A program made the position numbers and the translations under genes. A DNA stretch of 64,000 bases. Origin: Papiliotrema nemorosa. Lineage: Eukaryota; Basidiomycota; Tremellomycetes; Tremellales; Rhynchogastremaceae. Every line of letters starts with the position of its first letter. The stretch's first letter is position 1. Below the pieces are notes generated by a model. It ran no database searches, had not been told where the DNA came from, and saw only the letters and a list, made by a program, of their open reading frames with translations. Shown in pieces: positions 41,251 through 52,343 of this stretch. The stretch is taken from NCBI GenBank assembly GCA_032158125.1, contig JASKOT010000025.1, forward strand, positions 1 through 64,000, read 5' to 3'.

Positions 41251-42439
41251 ATGGTCAATGTCGGCATGGTCGTTTACAATGTAGCAGCTTTGATCTGTGC
41301 ATTGTTCGTCCTTGAGCGAGGAGCGGACATTTTCATCGATCATACGGTTGTCGTCGCTAGGCGAACGGGGGTCCCTTCATCGGTCATCGCGCTCTTGACA
41401 GCAGGTGCAGAGTGGGAAGAGGTGACGTCTATCACTCCCTGCATGACGGATACTGATGTCTAAGCTGGCAGTCGTAGTCGTGTCGATCGCCAAAGGTCGA
41501 CCCTCGTTAGCCATAGGCAATGTCCTCGGATCCACCATCGCCAACATTCTCGGCGCTTTCTCGCTTGGACTGATATTCTACAAAAGGAACGGGGATTGCC
41601 ATACACAGCCGATCTTTGAGCAATCTTCCACGATATACAGCTTGGTCCTGCTGGTGGTGACCATCCTCGTTTCCGCATTGCTGGTCTTCGGTCACTATAT
41701 GCGCTGGAGAGCCGTCGGCGTGGTATTCATCATCCTCTTTGGGGTCTACGTCGCTTCCATATCGTACCTGATCAGGAGGGGCATCACAAAGGCTCCAGAG
41801 GATGACTCCGACAGCGACTCTGACACCTCGAGTGAGGACGGAGAAGGAGAGGACACGTTGGATGACGAGGGGCAAGCAGTGCAGGGCGGGAGGAGGGGAT
41901 CCCGCACACTTCCCTATCAAGCGACATCCTCCACTCCCCTTCTTCAACGCCCTACACCCTCTGCTCGTGAACGTCCTAGTCTCGCTCGTCACGTAGCCAA
42001 ACTATCCTTAGGCTTCCTCGCAGTGCTCATCAGTGGATACGTCTTATCCGAAGCTACCTCCAATATCGTCGACGCGACAGGAATGTCAGACGTTTTGGCA
42101 GGAGTCGTCATACTGTCCATCGCGACTACCATTCCCGAAAAGTTCATTGCTGTATTGAGCGGTCATAAAGGGCATGGGGACGTCATGCTCGCCAACACTG
42201 TGGGCAGTAACATCTTCCTCCTAACATTGTGCATCGGTATCATCTGGACGACTTCGAATGGGTCATATCGAGGTGAAGAGGTCGCGACGGTGGAGATTGG
42301 AGTGATGTTGGCGTCCGCTGCGTTGCTATTCGTGACGGTTCTGCTACAAGGTAGATGGATGCGGGGGATTGGAGGGATCATGTTGGTGGGATATGTAGTT
42401 TTCCTCGTGTTGGAGTTCACCTCGATTCACAAGATCTAG
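41251..42439 (+). CDS. cation/calcium exchanger (CaCA superfamily)
   Basis: Ten-helix-type antiporter moving Ca2+ or Na+ against H+ or K+. One short intron (about 41420-41460) joins ALLTAGAEWEE to LAVVVVSIAKGRPSLAIGNVLGSTIANILGAFSL (in part), the first alpha repeat. The second alpha repeat is LAGVVILSIATTIPEKFIAVLSGHKGHGDVMLANTVGSNIFLL (in part), with the PE and GSN motifs of the family. A central cytosolic loop is acidic and Ser-rich (EDDSDSDSDTSSEDGEGED). In repeat 1 the usual GTSLPE is read as GAEWEE, so the Pro before the acidic residue is missing; the second repeat keeps TTIPEK. The repeat pair resembles the YrbG/NCKX-type branch more than the CAX type. Organelle location is unknown. Confidence 0.85.
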
Positions 42440-42719
42440 ATTGTTGGCAGGCATGCGGAAGAAAAGGGATCTCGATGCATGTGTACATGCATGATGAGCG
42501 GTCAACGACACTCACAGCCCTATGTCTGAGAGGTTCACCATCCACGTCTAACCCATACTGGTGAAGGTGGAATATGGTCTATTTACCGGCCAGGACCCAC
42601 ACTCGCGAGGCTGACCTCAAAGACCTATCCTGGTGAATCATGGCCAGGATCTCTGGTTGACTCCCCGCCTGTTTGATCACAATATCCAGGGCCAGGTGCA
42701 GCCAATGTCATCGGGCATC

Positions 42720-43208
42720 CTAGTCTGAGAATCTCCACCCATCATCTTCTAAAGCCTTCCTCGCCTGTTCCTTCTTACTGGCATTGACCAGTACATAATC
42801 CGTATACCAAGTCGAGCTGGCGAATACGGGCACTCCAGCGTTCTTGAGCGGACCACAGAGCGCATGCATGATCCCCGTCAGACTCAGATCCATCGGTCCT
42901 CTAACCATCAGGCAACTCCATGGTCCCTCAACTGATCTCGGGAGCAGGGGCGCAGAGCAATCGGACGCAGGAGAGTAGATGGACTCGTACAGTGATGTGG
43001 GGAGGATGATTGACGTTTCGTATGGTGTGCGAGAGATGGAGATGAAGGGTGGGGATGTTGGATTTGTGATTGCATCGAGGATCTGTTGGGGTATCGAATC
43101 CGAAGGAGAGAATTGGATGACGTGCAATGTGGTTGTAAGGAAAGAGAGCTCTAGAGCAGGATTAGACCGATCGGGAGATCTCGTTGCAGAGGAAGTGGCT
43201 TCCTCCAT
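42720..43208 (-). CDS. small ACT-domain protein (ACT_7/CASTOR-like)
   Basis: Single-exon gene of about 160 residues. The C-terminal half GPWSCLMVRGPMDLSLTGIM, then HALCGPLKNAGVPVFASST and WYTDYVLVNASKKEQARKAL, matches the ACT_7 fold found in CASTOR-type amino-acid sensors and in fungal homologues. The N-terminal half is a second, weaker repeat (LSFLTTTLHVIQFSP; FISISRTPYETSIILP), also as in CASTOR-like proteins. The family binds small ligands, often amino acids. The ligand here is unknown and no catalytic residues are expected. The open frame runs upstream to a TTG at 43220; ATG 43208 is preferred. Confidence 0.75.
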   Translation of the reverse strand: MEEATSSATRSPDRSNPALELSFLTTTLHVIQFSPSDSIPQQILDAITNPTSPPFISISRTPYETSIILPTSLYESIYSPASDCSAPLLPRSVEGPWSCLMVRGPMDLSLTGIMHALCGPLKNAGVPVFASSTWYTDYVLVNASKKEQARKALEDDGWRFSD

Positions 43209-44371
43209 GATGACAGGCAATGCTTCAACCAGTCAATAATCATTTGTACGATGTCGAGAGAGTCCGGTCGTGTGCTCGCCAACTCACGTGACTCGATCTC
43301 GCATCTTAGTAAAGGCAATGCAGCAAGGTGGTGCTACTGCTGTAGGTGCTGCTGGAGAATATAAGAGCTCAACGAGTATTCGAAGTCTGAGGAGCTAACA
43401 ATTCATGAGGTTGATCGAGTCTGCCCTTGTGGTTGCCGCCTATCACTCCGGTATGAAGCAACCGGATCAAGGCACTCTCTCGTAAGTAGTCAGCAGACGA
43501 ACAAGCCAAAAGCCGATGGTGACCAGTGCTCGATGCAAGCGATACACACGGCACCGTCCATGCCGGCTTACCATCAACATGCCGGGTTCTCGTTCAGATG
43601 GGACGAAATGGCAGAAATGGAAGTCTACTGCACGTTTTTGTGTAAAGTCATGAGGCCAAAGACCATGTTGACCACTTTTGGCCATTCGCTTCGCCGCCTT
43701 GCAGTAGGCACGACCTGTCACGTCGACTCGTGCTTCCGCTATGCAATAAGTAGCATCGATCGCACAATCCCGTCTGTTCATCTCGAACTCTGAGGCAAAT
43801 GTGTTTGACGAGAGTTCTCGACATTCGCAATCGAGCCACTTTAAGCCATCCGGCCGCCAGTCGCCCGGTTTGCTGGTATCACCCGGGTACCGTCGAGCTC
43901 ATTACCGTACAAATGAAAAAAGGCTTTGATCAGGTGATGGTTTGCTTTCAAGAAACGCGTGGATCAGACCAAGCCAAGACATGGGTGACTGTATGGATTG
44001 GGCAGAAAATAATCCAACAAGAAGACTCGTAGACTCCGGTTTTCTCGGTGGGCGGTACATCCAACTGTTTTAGCTTCCACATGCAAGAAACCCAGTTACC
44101 GTTGCCGAGTACGTATCTCGTTCGAGGCGTCCAGATGTAGTAACAAGTCTCGATATGAACGCTGAAACGCTGTGGGGTTGGGACACGGCAGAGGTGAACC
44201 CGGGTAGAAGCGAGGATGCAATTACCGGCAGGTCGAATGAGAATGTCTCTAGTCTTGTATCAGTCTCGACACGATATATGACCAGCCCACGGGGCATCTG
44301 TATGCCCCAGAACCCCCAGATTCCCTTTCAAGAAGCATACTCTTCACTGCCTTACCCCGCATAGTACCAAG
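43209..44371. other. 1.16-kb gap with weak candidate gene
   Basis: A TATA-like GAATATAAGAG near 43355 is followed by an ATG at about 43405 and a spliceable frame (MRLIESALVVAAYHSGMKQP..., one intron with GTAAGT donor) ending near 43653, about 68 residues with basic composition and no known motif. An overlapping minus-strand frame at 43467-43781 is also open (104 residues). Neither is convincing. The rest shows no coding signal. Confidence 0.25.
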
Positions 44372-45195
44372 ATGCCCGTCAAACGATCCGTCGCTCTACC
44401 CTTGCTCATCCTCACCATCGGTGTTGCCACTGCCACCGTTGCAGCTTGTAGTAGCGCCCTGGTGAAGCGTAACCATGCGGTCGGAGAAGCTTCCCGCAAT
44501 CTTCCCAAGGGAGGTGTGTAGTGTACACTATGGTCTTCATGCACGTACTCATCCTAGTGACCCTGATCCTGTCAACCAACAAGATTACCCAACCAGCCTA
44601 CGCCATGTGTACAGCGGCCGCAGGACTTGTCGTGAGTCGTCCACCTATACCATCGACGCGTCCCTGATCATACAGGTCAACGCTATCCTCCTCTTACCCG
44701 CAATCATCAAGCCACAAACCTTGACCCCGTTCCTGCGAAAGATCCTCTTCCTCAATCCCCTATTCATGATCTTCAACACTGTCCTGCTGATCGCTACCGC
44801 CATTCCCGTCACTTTGGAAGGTCGAAACGGTAAAATCCACTCGTACATTGCGGCTGGGGGAGTACAACTCCCCTCTTCAGTGTTTGAAAAGCAAGCAGCA
44901 GCCCTCGGACTCGCCATCAACTAGTGAGCGTATTAATTTGGTGGTTACGATGGAGGCTGACGTGATCAGCTGGGATCTTGGTTATATCAAGTTTTTGGTC
45001 ATCATCCCTTGGGTTTGCCTGCCTTTCGCTATCATCGCGTCCTACATCTCGTTCACCACTTGGCGCCAGGAGAAACCTTCAGCTCACCACCATCAATACG
45101 GCCACAATGCCAATGGCTCCTCCCCTAGTGAGATGACTCATGTCGGCGATGAGAAGGGTCAGGTGGTGCACTCGGAGCATGTCAGTCAAGCGTAA
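44372..45195 (+). CDS. four-TM membrane protein of unknown function
   Basis: Four exons join in frame from ATG 44372. Four hydrophobic segments are seen: SVALPLLILTIGVATATVAA, AMCTAAAGLVVNAILLLPAII (in part), FLNPLFMIFNTVLLIATAIP and KFLVIIPWVCLPFAIIASYI. The tail is hydrophilic and His-rich (SAHHHQYGHNANG) and ends VVHSEHVSQA. The loop between TM3 and TM4 (HSYIAAGGVQLPSSVFEKQA) is the most polar one. No Pfam family was recognised. The layout recalls small fungal tetraspan proteins of the plasma membrane or endosome, but that is only topology. Confidence 0.7.
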
Positions 45196-45629
45196 GGTGT
45201 GGAGAAGGAGTGTGCGAGATTCCGAACATGTGTTTACATTACCCCCTTATAACGGTCTCTTCTTCCCTTTGTAAACCTTTCCCTCCCATGTTTCTGTGCC
45301 TCGAAGCCATGCATGATTCCGGTCAGTTGTTGACTCTTATTACAATGCCTGGTCGTCTGCTATCGTAAGCGGTCCGGGATCAATGTGAGACTTCGAGCTT
45401 CGGCCGTAGATAAGCACGTTGTCTGAGTGATGCCGCAAGTGATAGTGCCGTGGGCGAGCGAGGGGATGTTGGGGAAGGAATCAGTTGACAATCTGCCTTC
45501 AAGCGGTGTTGTGGTTTTGAGCATGGTGGTGCATAGCTTTGATACATGGGATAAAGATGGCTACAGATCGAGCAGACCTATTTGTCAGGTTCTATCCTCA
45601 AGCACAACTCACAACTCCTCATCGTCCGG
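45196..45629. other. convergent intergenic region
   Basis: About 430 bp between two gene 3' ends. No coding or RNA signal seen. Confidence 0.45.
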
Positions 45630-46756
45630 CTAAGCCGAGCCAAAAGCTTTCTTGACAAAGTCAAACGCAGCATTGTTTGCGGCTTCCTTGTCATCCTTCT
45701 CCTTGCCCTCGGCATCTCCTCGAATGGTGAACCCATGAACACTGTTGGTCAGCTATGCATTGCACACGGAACTCACGCTCCCGGGAATCGCTGGACGAGA
45801 AGTTTGTCCGATGCGAGGTTCTTCTTTAAGATGTCTTCTACCTGGTCCAACGCATTGTCATCCATCATGGCGTCTTCGGTTCCCTTGAAGATGGCAACTG
45901 GGACGGACTTGATAGACTCCACATCGGCGTTTGCGAGGAAGGCTGGGAATCAGCGAGAGTCGCTGAGCAGTGACCTACCTGGGTGGTTGGAGATGGCGAC
46001 ATCGACTCGGGCTGGTGAGTCATCCTGGGCCAAAAGCAGAGCCTGCAAATGAGTGACTGCTGTACAGAATGTCCGAGCAAGACTCACATATCGACCGCCC
46101 CAGCAGAAGCCGACTGCTCCAACCTTTCCACTAGGCGTCAGCTTGAGTCGCTCGAGAAGGTTTCGACAGCTCACGTCGAAGAATCCTCCTTTACAGCCTT
46201 GACGAGAGCCTCGATCTTAGGCTTGGCGACTTGAGGATCAGCATCGATTCCCTTGAACTTGTCGATCGATCACGTACCGGCTTCTCGATTCGACACCATG
46301 AATGGACCCATGGCGGCTCCCATCTTGGCGGTATCGGCCGCCTTGGAGACCAGGGTAGCTTGAGCTTGGACTCGCTTGTTGGGCGCGATGACCTGGATGT
46401 GAGCACCGGATGACACCATTGCAAGAACGATGACTCACATTGAGCATATCATGGTCGATGGGTCCATTCTCGAACAATTCGGGGATAATCACTTCATACC
46501 CCTGTCCTGCCCATTCATCCGCGAGCAATTTGGCGTTGGGGTAGATTCCAAAGATATCACTGATAAAGATGATCTTGTTGACTTTACCGCCGGATGGTGC
46601 GTCTTTCGGTTTGGAGACGTAAGAGTTGAGTCCATGGACGACCTCGGTCGATCCGAGTGGAGTACCCTCGTGCAGGTCTAAACGTCAGCGAGACTCGGTC
46701 TTTGCATGCTCACGCCCTGTCACGCAGCATGGGGAGATGGTCGTTTGCTCTGACAT
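45630..46756 (-). CDS. dienelactone hydrolase family protein
   Basis: Alpha/beta hydrolase, cytosolic, cleaving lactones or esters. ATG 46756 opens MSEQTTISPCCVTGHLHEGT, the usual start of the fungal DLH group. Then come IFISDIFGIYPNAKLLADEW, GYEVIIPELFENG, the nucleophile elbow VGAVGFCWGGRY (Cys), the Asp region VPVAIFKGTEDAMMDD and the catalytic His in VHGFTIRGD. The C-terminus is AFDFVKKAFGSA. At least five short introns. All three catalytic residues are present. A TATA box lies about 57 bp upstream. The substrate is unknown. Confidence 0.88.
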
Positions 46757-46812
46757 GGTGGGTTGAGATGAATAAAGGAATGGATTGTGAGAGATGAACG
46801 TGGATGACCTGC

Positions 46813-46823
46813 TATATATATAT
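46813..46823 (-). promoter_or_regulatory. TATA box, dienelactone hydrolase
   Basis: TATATATATAT run, 57-67 bp upstream of the ATG at 46756, well placed for a TATA element. Confidence 0.5.
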
Positions 46824-47026
46824 GCGCTCGATTGACGTCAGACACCGCACCGGCTTCGCCGACCGCCTCGCTCACAACCACAACGACCAAACCGAATCGA
46901 TGCATGCATGCATTCTCAGTGGATATACACTCCTATCGCTGATGCATGAACAAGCAAGGAATGCTCTCCGGCTGAAATCCAGGTTGCACGGTTAGACGAT
47001 CCCTCACAACTCCCCCTCCCCACGCA

Positions 47027-48336
47027 CTAACCCCTAACCGCATACACTGTCGCCGTCAGGGTCAGGGACAAGACCAGTGGGGTGACGAGCGAGGCGAGCG
47101 ATACAAGCATGGCGCAATTGCTCCCCGATATCACTGGGATGACACTGGGGAACAACCGTAGAACAGTCTTGTCGGTCCCATTCCCGCCTTTGGTGACCAA
47201 TGCAGAGAAGAGCGACTTCGCAGTGACCAGAATCACGGGCAAAGCGTACGATGCGACAAGAATTGCACCCGTCTTCCACCCTGTCCCCACTATGAGCTGT
47301 TTCTCGGGAGTCTGCACCGCTCCCGCAACGTTCATCACCATCCCTTGTCCATGTCGAAGTTGCCGGAACACGATATACGTCCAGACGGCACATAGGCCGT
47401 TCAAGATGAGATACAGCCTGGTGGCTACCTGTCGGCCTGCTTTGACGCAAAATGTGTTTTTGCCCCCTGCTCGATCCTTCTCGATATCAGATAGATGCAT
47501 GACGAGGATCCGGGCTTGTTCAAAGCAGTAGAAGGAAGCGAACAGGGTCCAGATTTGCGAATCGGCATAGAATCCAGACTGCGTAGTCGACGCATCGGCA
47601 AAGAGATCACTGAAGGGTACAGGCCGTATAGAGGCTGTATAGTGGCCGATCAAGCCAAACAGGAAGGAGACAGGTGAGAGTAAAAGCGCCGAAGTGAGCT
47701 CGCCAAAGCCGTGGTAGTGCAATCGAAGGGGTGGAGCAATGTATGCCTGAGAGACGATCGTGCTGAGGATACCAATTTGCAACGCGAGTCCTCGGAATGG
47801 CGAGCCGTTGATGCCTGATCGGTTGAACATGGTATAATTCCGGGAGACATAGATGAGGAGGGCCAACAATCCTTGGACGAGTGCACCGAGGAGGAGGGAC
47901 ACGTATGGTGGAAACGTCCCGTCGTGGATGATCCGACTGACTGAACCGAGCATCTTGGCGTCTTGCTCTTTGACATGGGACCGAGTGGGGTCTTTTCGCT
48001 TCTCGAGGTCTCGCTTGATATCCGCTATCATCTCGGGTCGATCGAGATCCCAATCAAAGTACTCGTTACCTGACTATCAGCTCCAGACCAGATTCAACAC
48101 TCACAATAATTGATGGAAATATTGGTCCCCCAGGTGATGAGCATACACTGAATCGTCGCCCATCCATCCAGGTACTTGAACGGTCCATCTCCTTTGGGGT
48201 TTGAGTTGCCAAAGATCTGCGAAGACGTGAGGCAGCCGAACAACGTCCATAATGGGACTTCTGAAGCAAAGGGGATCCTACCCAGCGCTATCAGCGCGTT
48301 GACTTTGCCTCGAAAGCTGAGATTTTGCGGGTCCAT
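47027..48336 (-). CDS. UbiA-family prenyltransferase (MenA-like motifs)
   Basis: Integral membrane prenyltransferase with about eight hydrophobic segments. Two exons: the first ends at TWGTNISINYC and the second begins with the first Asp-rich motif NEYFDWDLDRPE; the intron is at about 48070-48103. The second Asp motif is LSDIEKDRAGGKNTF, with VKAGRQVATRLY after it. Together these resemble the NDYFD and DIExDRAAGK motifs of MenA/UBIAD1-type enzymes more than those of UbiA/COQ2. It should bind Mg-prenyl diphosphate and transfer the prenyl group to an aromatic acceptor. Fungi are not expected to make menaquinone, so the acceptor is open. The insertion between motifs that carries PTRSHVKEQDAKMLG is hydrophilic and unusual. 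Confidence 0.82.
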
Positions 48337-48639
48337 GGTGGGTTTCGATACAAGGATAGATGCATGGTGCTCGAGTTCGAGTCATCTTGGCGTCGAGGTC
48401 GATGTTGCTTGAACAATCGCCTTCATGTCAGCATTATAGGGACAGGGTAAGTTCGGTTCGTGACGTCAACTTGGGTTCGACGTTGTTGCTTTTTGGCGTG
48501 AGTCGGTCGCAATGATATGCACAGGGGACATGGTATGCATCAGATAGCTAGCTGAGCCGGATCAATGAGCTGAAGAACGACGTTACGCTGGTGGTAGTAC
48601 AGACATGAGAACAGTCACAAGCTACAGGGATCACTCGGC
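48337..48639. other. intergenic region
   Basis: About 300 bp holding the promoter of the UbiA gene and the 3' end of the next gene. Nothing else seen. Confidence 0.45.
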
Positions 48640-49775
48640 TCAAGTACGACGCCCCAGCATCCGCGTTCTGAGCTTCTCTTCGTACTCGTGCACTTTACAC
48701 CATCGCTCGAGCGCTGCTAATGCAGTCATGTCCAGAGGAAGTTCACCATGCGTAATCTGGTCGACTATGTTCATACGGGTAACTGATCCACCGGCAAGAC
48801 TGGCGTGAGACGTGTTGGATGGTCGGACGTTGGCTTGAATCCAATCGGCCAGCATATCCCACCCTTCAGTCTTTCTCGTCGCATGTCCCACTCCATACTT
48901 CTTGGGCATAGCTTCTCCCCGCAGTACCATCTGCCATACGGCCCCGAGCGGACTGTCAAAAGGCACGTCGGTAAGCCATCGATATAGATCAGCTTCGGTA
49001 TCGAATACCCCAAATGTCGACCATTCCAGACCGAGCCACTCGCATACCTCTCGGCCCGAACTGGTCAGCGTGACTTCGATTGCAGGCTGTCCGACGTGCA
49101 ACGTGTGTCGGAGGAACAGTCTGGTCGACTCTAGTCGAAGTGAAGGGGAAAGTTTGGCGACTGCTCGAGGGAGAAAAACAATGTTGGATCGATAGGACAT
49201 CAAGAGCAAGGACAGGTCGAGTGATTCAGGAGGGAGGAGGTTGATGTCGACTTGAAAGAAGGACTAGGATCAGCGAATATCATTGTTGCCCAGATGACTA
49301 TACTCACATCTTCGTGTTCACCCTTGACACCTATAACTCGACAGGGAACAGCGATATTGATCTGACTCGACTTTCTCACCCACTTGACACCTCCAATCCG
49401 AGCCATCATCTCGATAGCTAGACCTCGCAGAACCTCATGGGTCCCTCGATCATCGTCACTTCGATCATACCCACCGATGTGGACCCCAACTTCGTGTCGG
49501 TGCCAACCGCACAAGAGGTCGACATCGCCGTGGACGAGCTTGTCTCGAGGGCAAAACTCGAGGGCAAAACTCGAGGGCAAAACTCGACCCGGATATCGGG
49601 GAATAGTCCGGCAAGCTTGAAAGTGCAATGCGCTGCGAGATGTTGGAACTCGGAGCTGGTGAGCGTTTGCGCTTGTCGTCCTAGCGCCGTGCCGCCCATT
49701 CTACAAAAGCAAGGGGAAGAGATGCACGTACGATGCTGAAAAAGAGGGCGACAAGTGTGAACAGGCAGGATTCAT
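48640..49775 (-). pseudogene. nucleotidyltransferase-like gene, frameshifted by tandem repeat
   Basis: Three exons from ATG 49775. The first intron is removed between SFSAS and MGGTALG; the second joins KGEHED to SFFQVDINLLPPESL. The motifs MGGTALGRQ, VHGDVDLLCG and FQVDIN look like the Gly-rich start and three Asp of a nucleotidyltransferase fold. C-terminal parts (NIVFLPRAVAKLSPSLRLES, TEADLYRWLTDVPF) are helical, with no family recognised. Upstream and downstream halves are open but in different frames. The switch falls exactly on three tandem copies of a 13-bp unit (49544-49582). A single copy would keep one frame through the join; the two extra copies add 26 bp and break it. So this is either a recent loss-of-function allele or an assembly error. 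Confidence 0.7.
49544..49582. repeat. 13-bp tandem triplication inside a coding region
   Basis: Three perfect copies of CTCGAGGGCAAAA followed by a partial CTCGA. It lies in exon 2 of the nucleotidyltransferase-like gene and shifts its frame. Confidence 0.95.
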
Positions 49776-50387
49776 GTAGGAGAAGAGGCTCTATCATCAG
49801 AGTTCGGCATGCTATAAAACGCCTCGATGCAACCACGAGGGGTACGGAGGCTGATTGAACGTTGAGCAGCTCTGGTTCTTTGGTGTGTCAGTGTGTCATA
49901 CACAAACACAAGGCCTCGGTCACCCGAGCTCAGAAACGATATCATACGACTCGTCGCAAGGCTCAAGAACCTAGGAGCTCAAAACATCGGAGGTTATCAA
50001 AAGCTGACAGTCTTTCTTGTTTGCTGAGATCGTCAACACCTCGGATGATGGGCAGGCCGCCTATCTTACAGATTCGGGGCGTTGAGGATGAAGGACTCAA
50101 CGGGTTTCAGCGAAGGCGTCAAACAAGCTTGTCCAATCTAGGAGGGGAGGATGTAAGGATGGCCAATCATCATGCACTCCGCCTCGCTTCAAGCTACCCA
50201 ACGGATGCGACTGAACTCCATGACTGCGCAATGGGGAGCTCCTTTGACGAGCATCCTTCAAGAACAGCTACTTTCTCTGGCGATATAATGCCATAGCGTT
50301 GGGATTGGCTCTTCCTCTGGTTCATCATCTGCTATCTCAACGGGTACAGACGCTCATCAATACACACCCCTATTCATCTGCGGAGCC
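49776..50387. other. divergent intergenic region
   Basis: About 610 bp. An open plus frame at 49862-50296 (up to 144 residues, basic, no motif) is not supported by any family or start context and is probably chance. Confidence 0.4.
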
Positions 50388-51765
50388 ATGGCAGACTTTG
50401 AAATGTACTCGTCCGACGAGGAGGAGCGAAAGATCAGGACGCAAAGTGCAGAACAAGTGCAAAAGAAACGAGAACTCATTCGTCGGAACACCCCTCGACA
50501 ATCTCTGATTTCCGATGCGCATATCGGGATTGTTGAATACGTGCTTGAAAAAGATCGTCAGCGAAGGTTAGCTAGCTGGAAATCGAATGAGAGCAGAGAG
50601 CCACTCATGACTGAGATTCGATTGCTTGAGGCTGGTATCGCGCTAATCACTGGTGAGTCGCACCAGTGACCTCACTCATCACCTTACGGTATGATGCGCT
50701 GACGATCTAAGGAAGGAGAGACCAAGATGCCGATGTCGAGGAGAAGACAGCTTATGTCTGGCAATGCAGACATGACCTCGTCGATGCGTTCTTTCACTTC
50801 GCAAACCTCTCAACCCTGGGATGCCACGGCGCTATCTCTTGCTCTTGAGATCTGCAAACTCCATGGGGCTGATCCATTGATCTTGAACGAACTAGAGGAT
50901 GTAGTTGAAGCGACCTCAGAATATGTGGAAACTGACCTCGAAAAGGGCGACCTGACGCTGCAAGGTCTGAATCTCTATCGAGACGCATATCTACAGCATG
51001 CTACCGGAGAAGAAGATCAGGCACCGCTGCATCAGCATGAGCAAGCCATCAAATGGTGGTCTGGTGAGTCATAACACAATGTACAGAACCTAAATCCGCT
51101 GAAGCGCGCAGCAAAGGGCAAGTCCGTTCGCGGACAATGGTACAGACTGGTCGAGTCTGACTATGTCCATTTTTCCAAAGCTGGAGGATCTATCCAGGAG
51201 ACAAAAGAACACCTCGAGCAGGTCATCCCTGATCAGCAGACTGAAGAAGGACGGGAGCATCTGCGAACCATATTGGAGGATGTTCAAGTTGTTCTCGACA
51301 CCATGGAGTCTTTGGGAAGCATCTACCATCCGACGCATGTCTCCCTCTCGGAAATCATCAAGACGCAGGGCGAGTCGGAGAGGGAGTTGCACAGAGTGAT
51401 GGACCGACTCTACATGACAAGCGAGGAGAAAAAATGGCTCGCCGGTGAGTGACTTCTGGCCGACAGGGTGGGTGGTCATTCGAGCTGACTCGATCATAGA
51501 ATGGGGACCTTCGATATGTGATCGAAGACTGCTTGTGGAAACCGTCAGGAGAGACACCGAAAAACTGGCCACCAATCGTGGTCAAGTTGCGACACTTTGG
51601 ACGCGTTTGAACCTTTATAGCAAATTCCTCAAAACACTTCAGGACGGCTCGTCGGACATTATTGTCCCCAATGCGGAGAAGACATCTCTCAGGGAGGAGA
51701 TTGTAGAGACTTCTCACGCGTTCAATTTATTGTCTGAAGCCAATCGGTCTATGAAGACGCACTGA
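50388..51765 (+). CDS. orphan protein, first of a tandem paralogue pair
   Basis: Unknown function. Exons give an acidic start MADFEMYSSDEEERK, the pair signature RELIRRNTPRQSLISDAH, EYVLEKDRQRRLAS, then SQPWDATALSLALEICKL, KGDLTLQGLNLY, RGQWYRLVESDYVHFSKAGG, TILEDVQVVLDTMESLG, MDRLYMTSEEKKWLAGEWG and a tail LKTLQDGSSDIIVPNAEKT ending SEANRSMKTH. It is mostly alpha-helical by eye, with no signal peptide or TM. Introns sit at the same places as in the sister gene. The second exon reads a stretch of DNA that is nearly the same as in the sister but in another frame, through use of a downstream splice acceptor (see findings). A sequencing error or decay is the alternative. Confidence 0.65.
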
Positions 51766-52343
51766 GTTATCGCAGCGATTCTTGCTCAGGAGGAGAGGGG
51801 GCGGAAGGTATTGATAGGATGACAAGACGTGAGAGTGATTCATGGGCTCATGAGGAGCATGCATGGTGTCAGGCGCCAGATCGCAGGCGGCCCTGGAGTT
51901 CTACGCCATCCAAATAGGTTTTGCCGCCCATCATTGAGTGACACACATGGCCAGCGAGTACATTCATCGAGTATATCCTGCTGATCCGAGGCAATCGAGA
52001 GTCAAATGTCATACGCAAGAGCGTCCGAGGCGCCTCATCTCAATCCAATGTTCTAGCGAGCGAGATAAGTGAAGCCCCTTCGCTGCCAAGCTCCGCAATG
52101 TTCGGTCAGGCAACGAAAGGTTGAACTCGAGATGCAACGCTTCGTGGGCTGAAATGAGCCTCCTTTGATTACTTCTCCTCGACTAGCGCCTGTTCTGTAG
52201 GACATAATCGGGGGGTATAAAAGGCGGTCTCTCCCTTGCCTTTTCTTGTTTTCACCCCATTACATGCGCATCGCCCGCTTGTCGCATCGCAAACTTGCCC
52301 TTTTCACAACTTTTTATTTATACCTTCTGACGCCACTGCGACC
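51766..52343. other. intergenic region between paralogues
   Basis: About 580 bp with a TATA box at its right side. No gene seen. Confidence 0.5.
52216..52223 (+). promoter_or_regulatory. TATA box, orphan paralogue 2
   Basis: TATAAAAG in the context GGGGGTATAAAAGGCGG, about 121-128 bp upstream of the ATG at 52344. Confidence 0.65.

Noticed and set aside
43467..43781. 104-residue minus frame
   Set aside because: It conflicts with an equally weak plus-strand spliced frame; no homology cue for either.
49862..50296. 144-residue plus frame
   Set aside because: No start context, no family, basic random composition; treated as chance.
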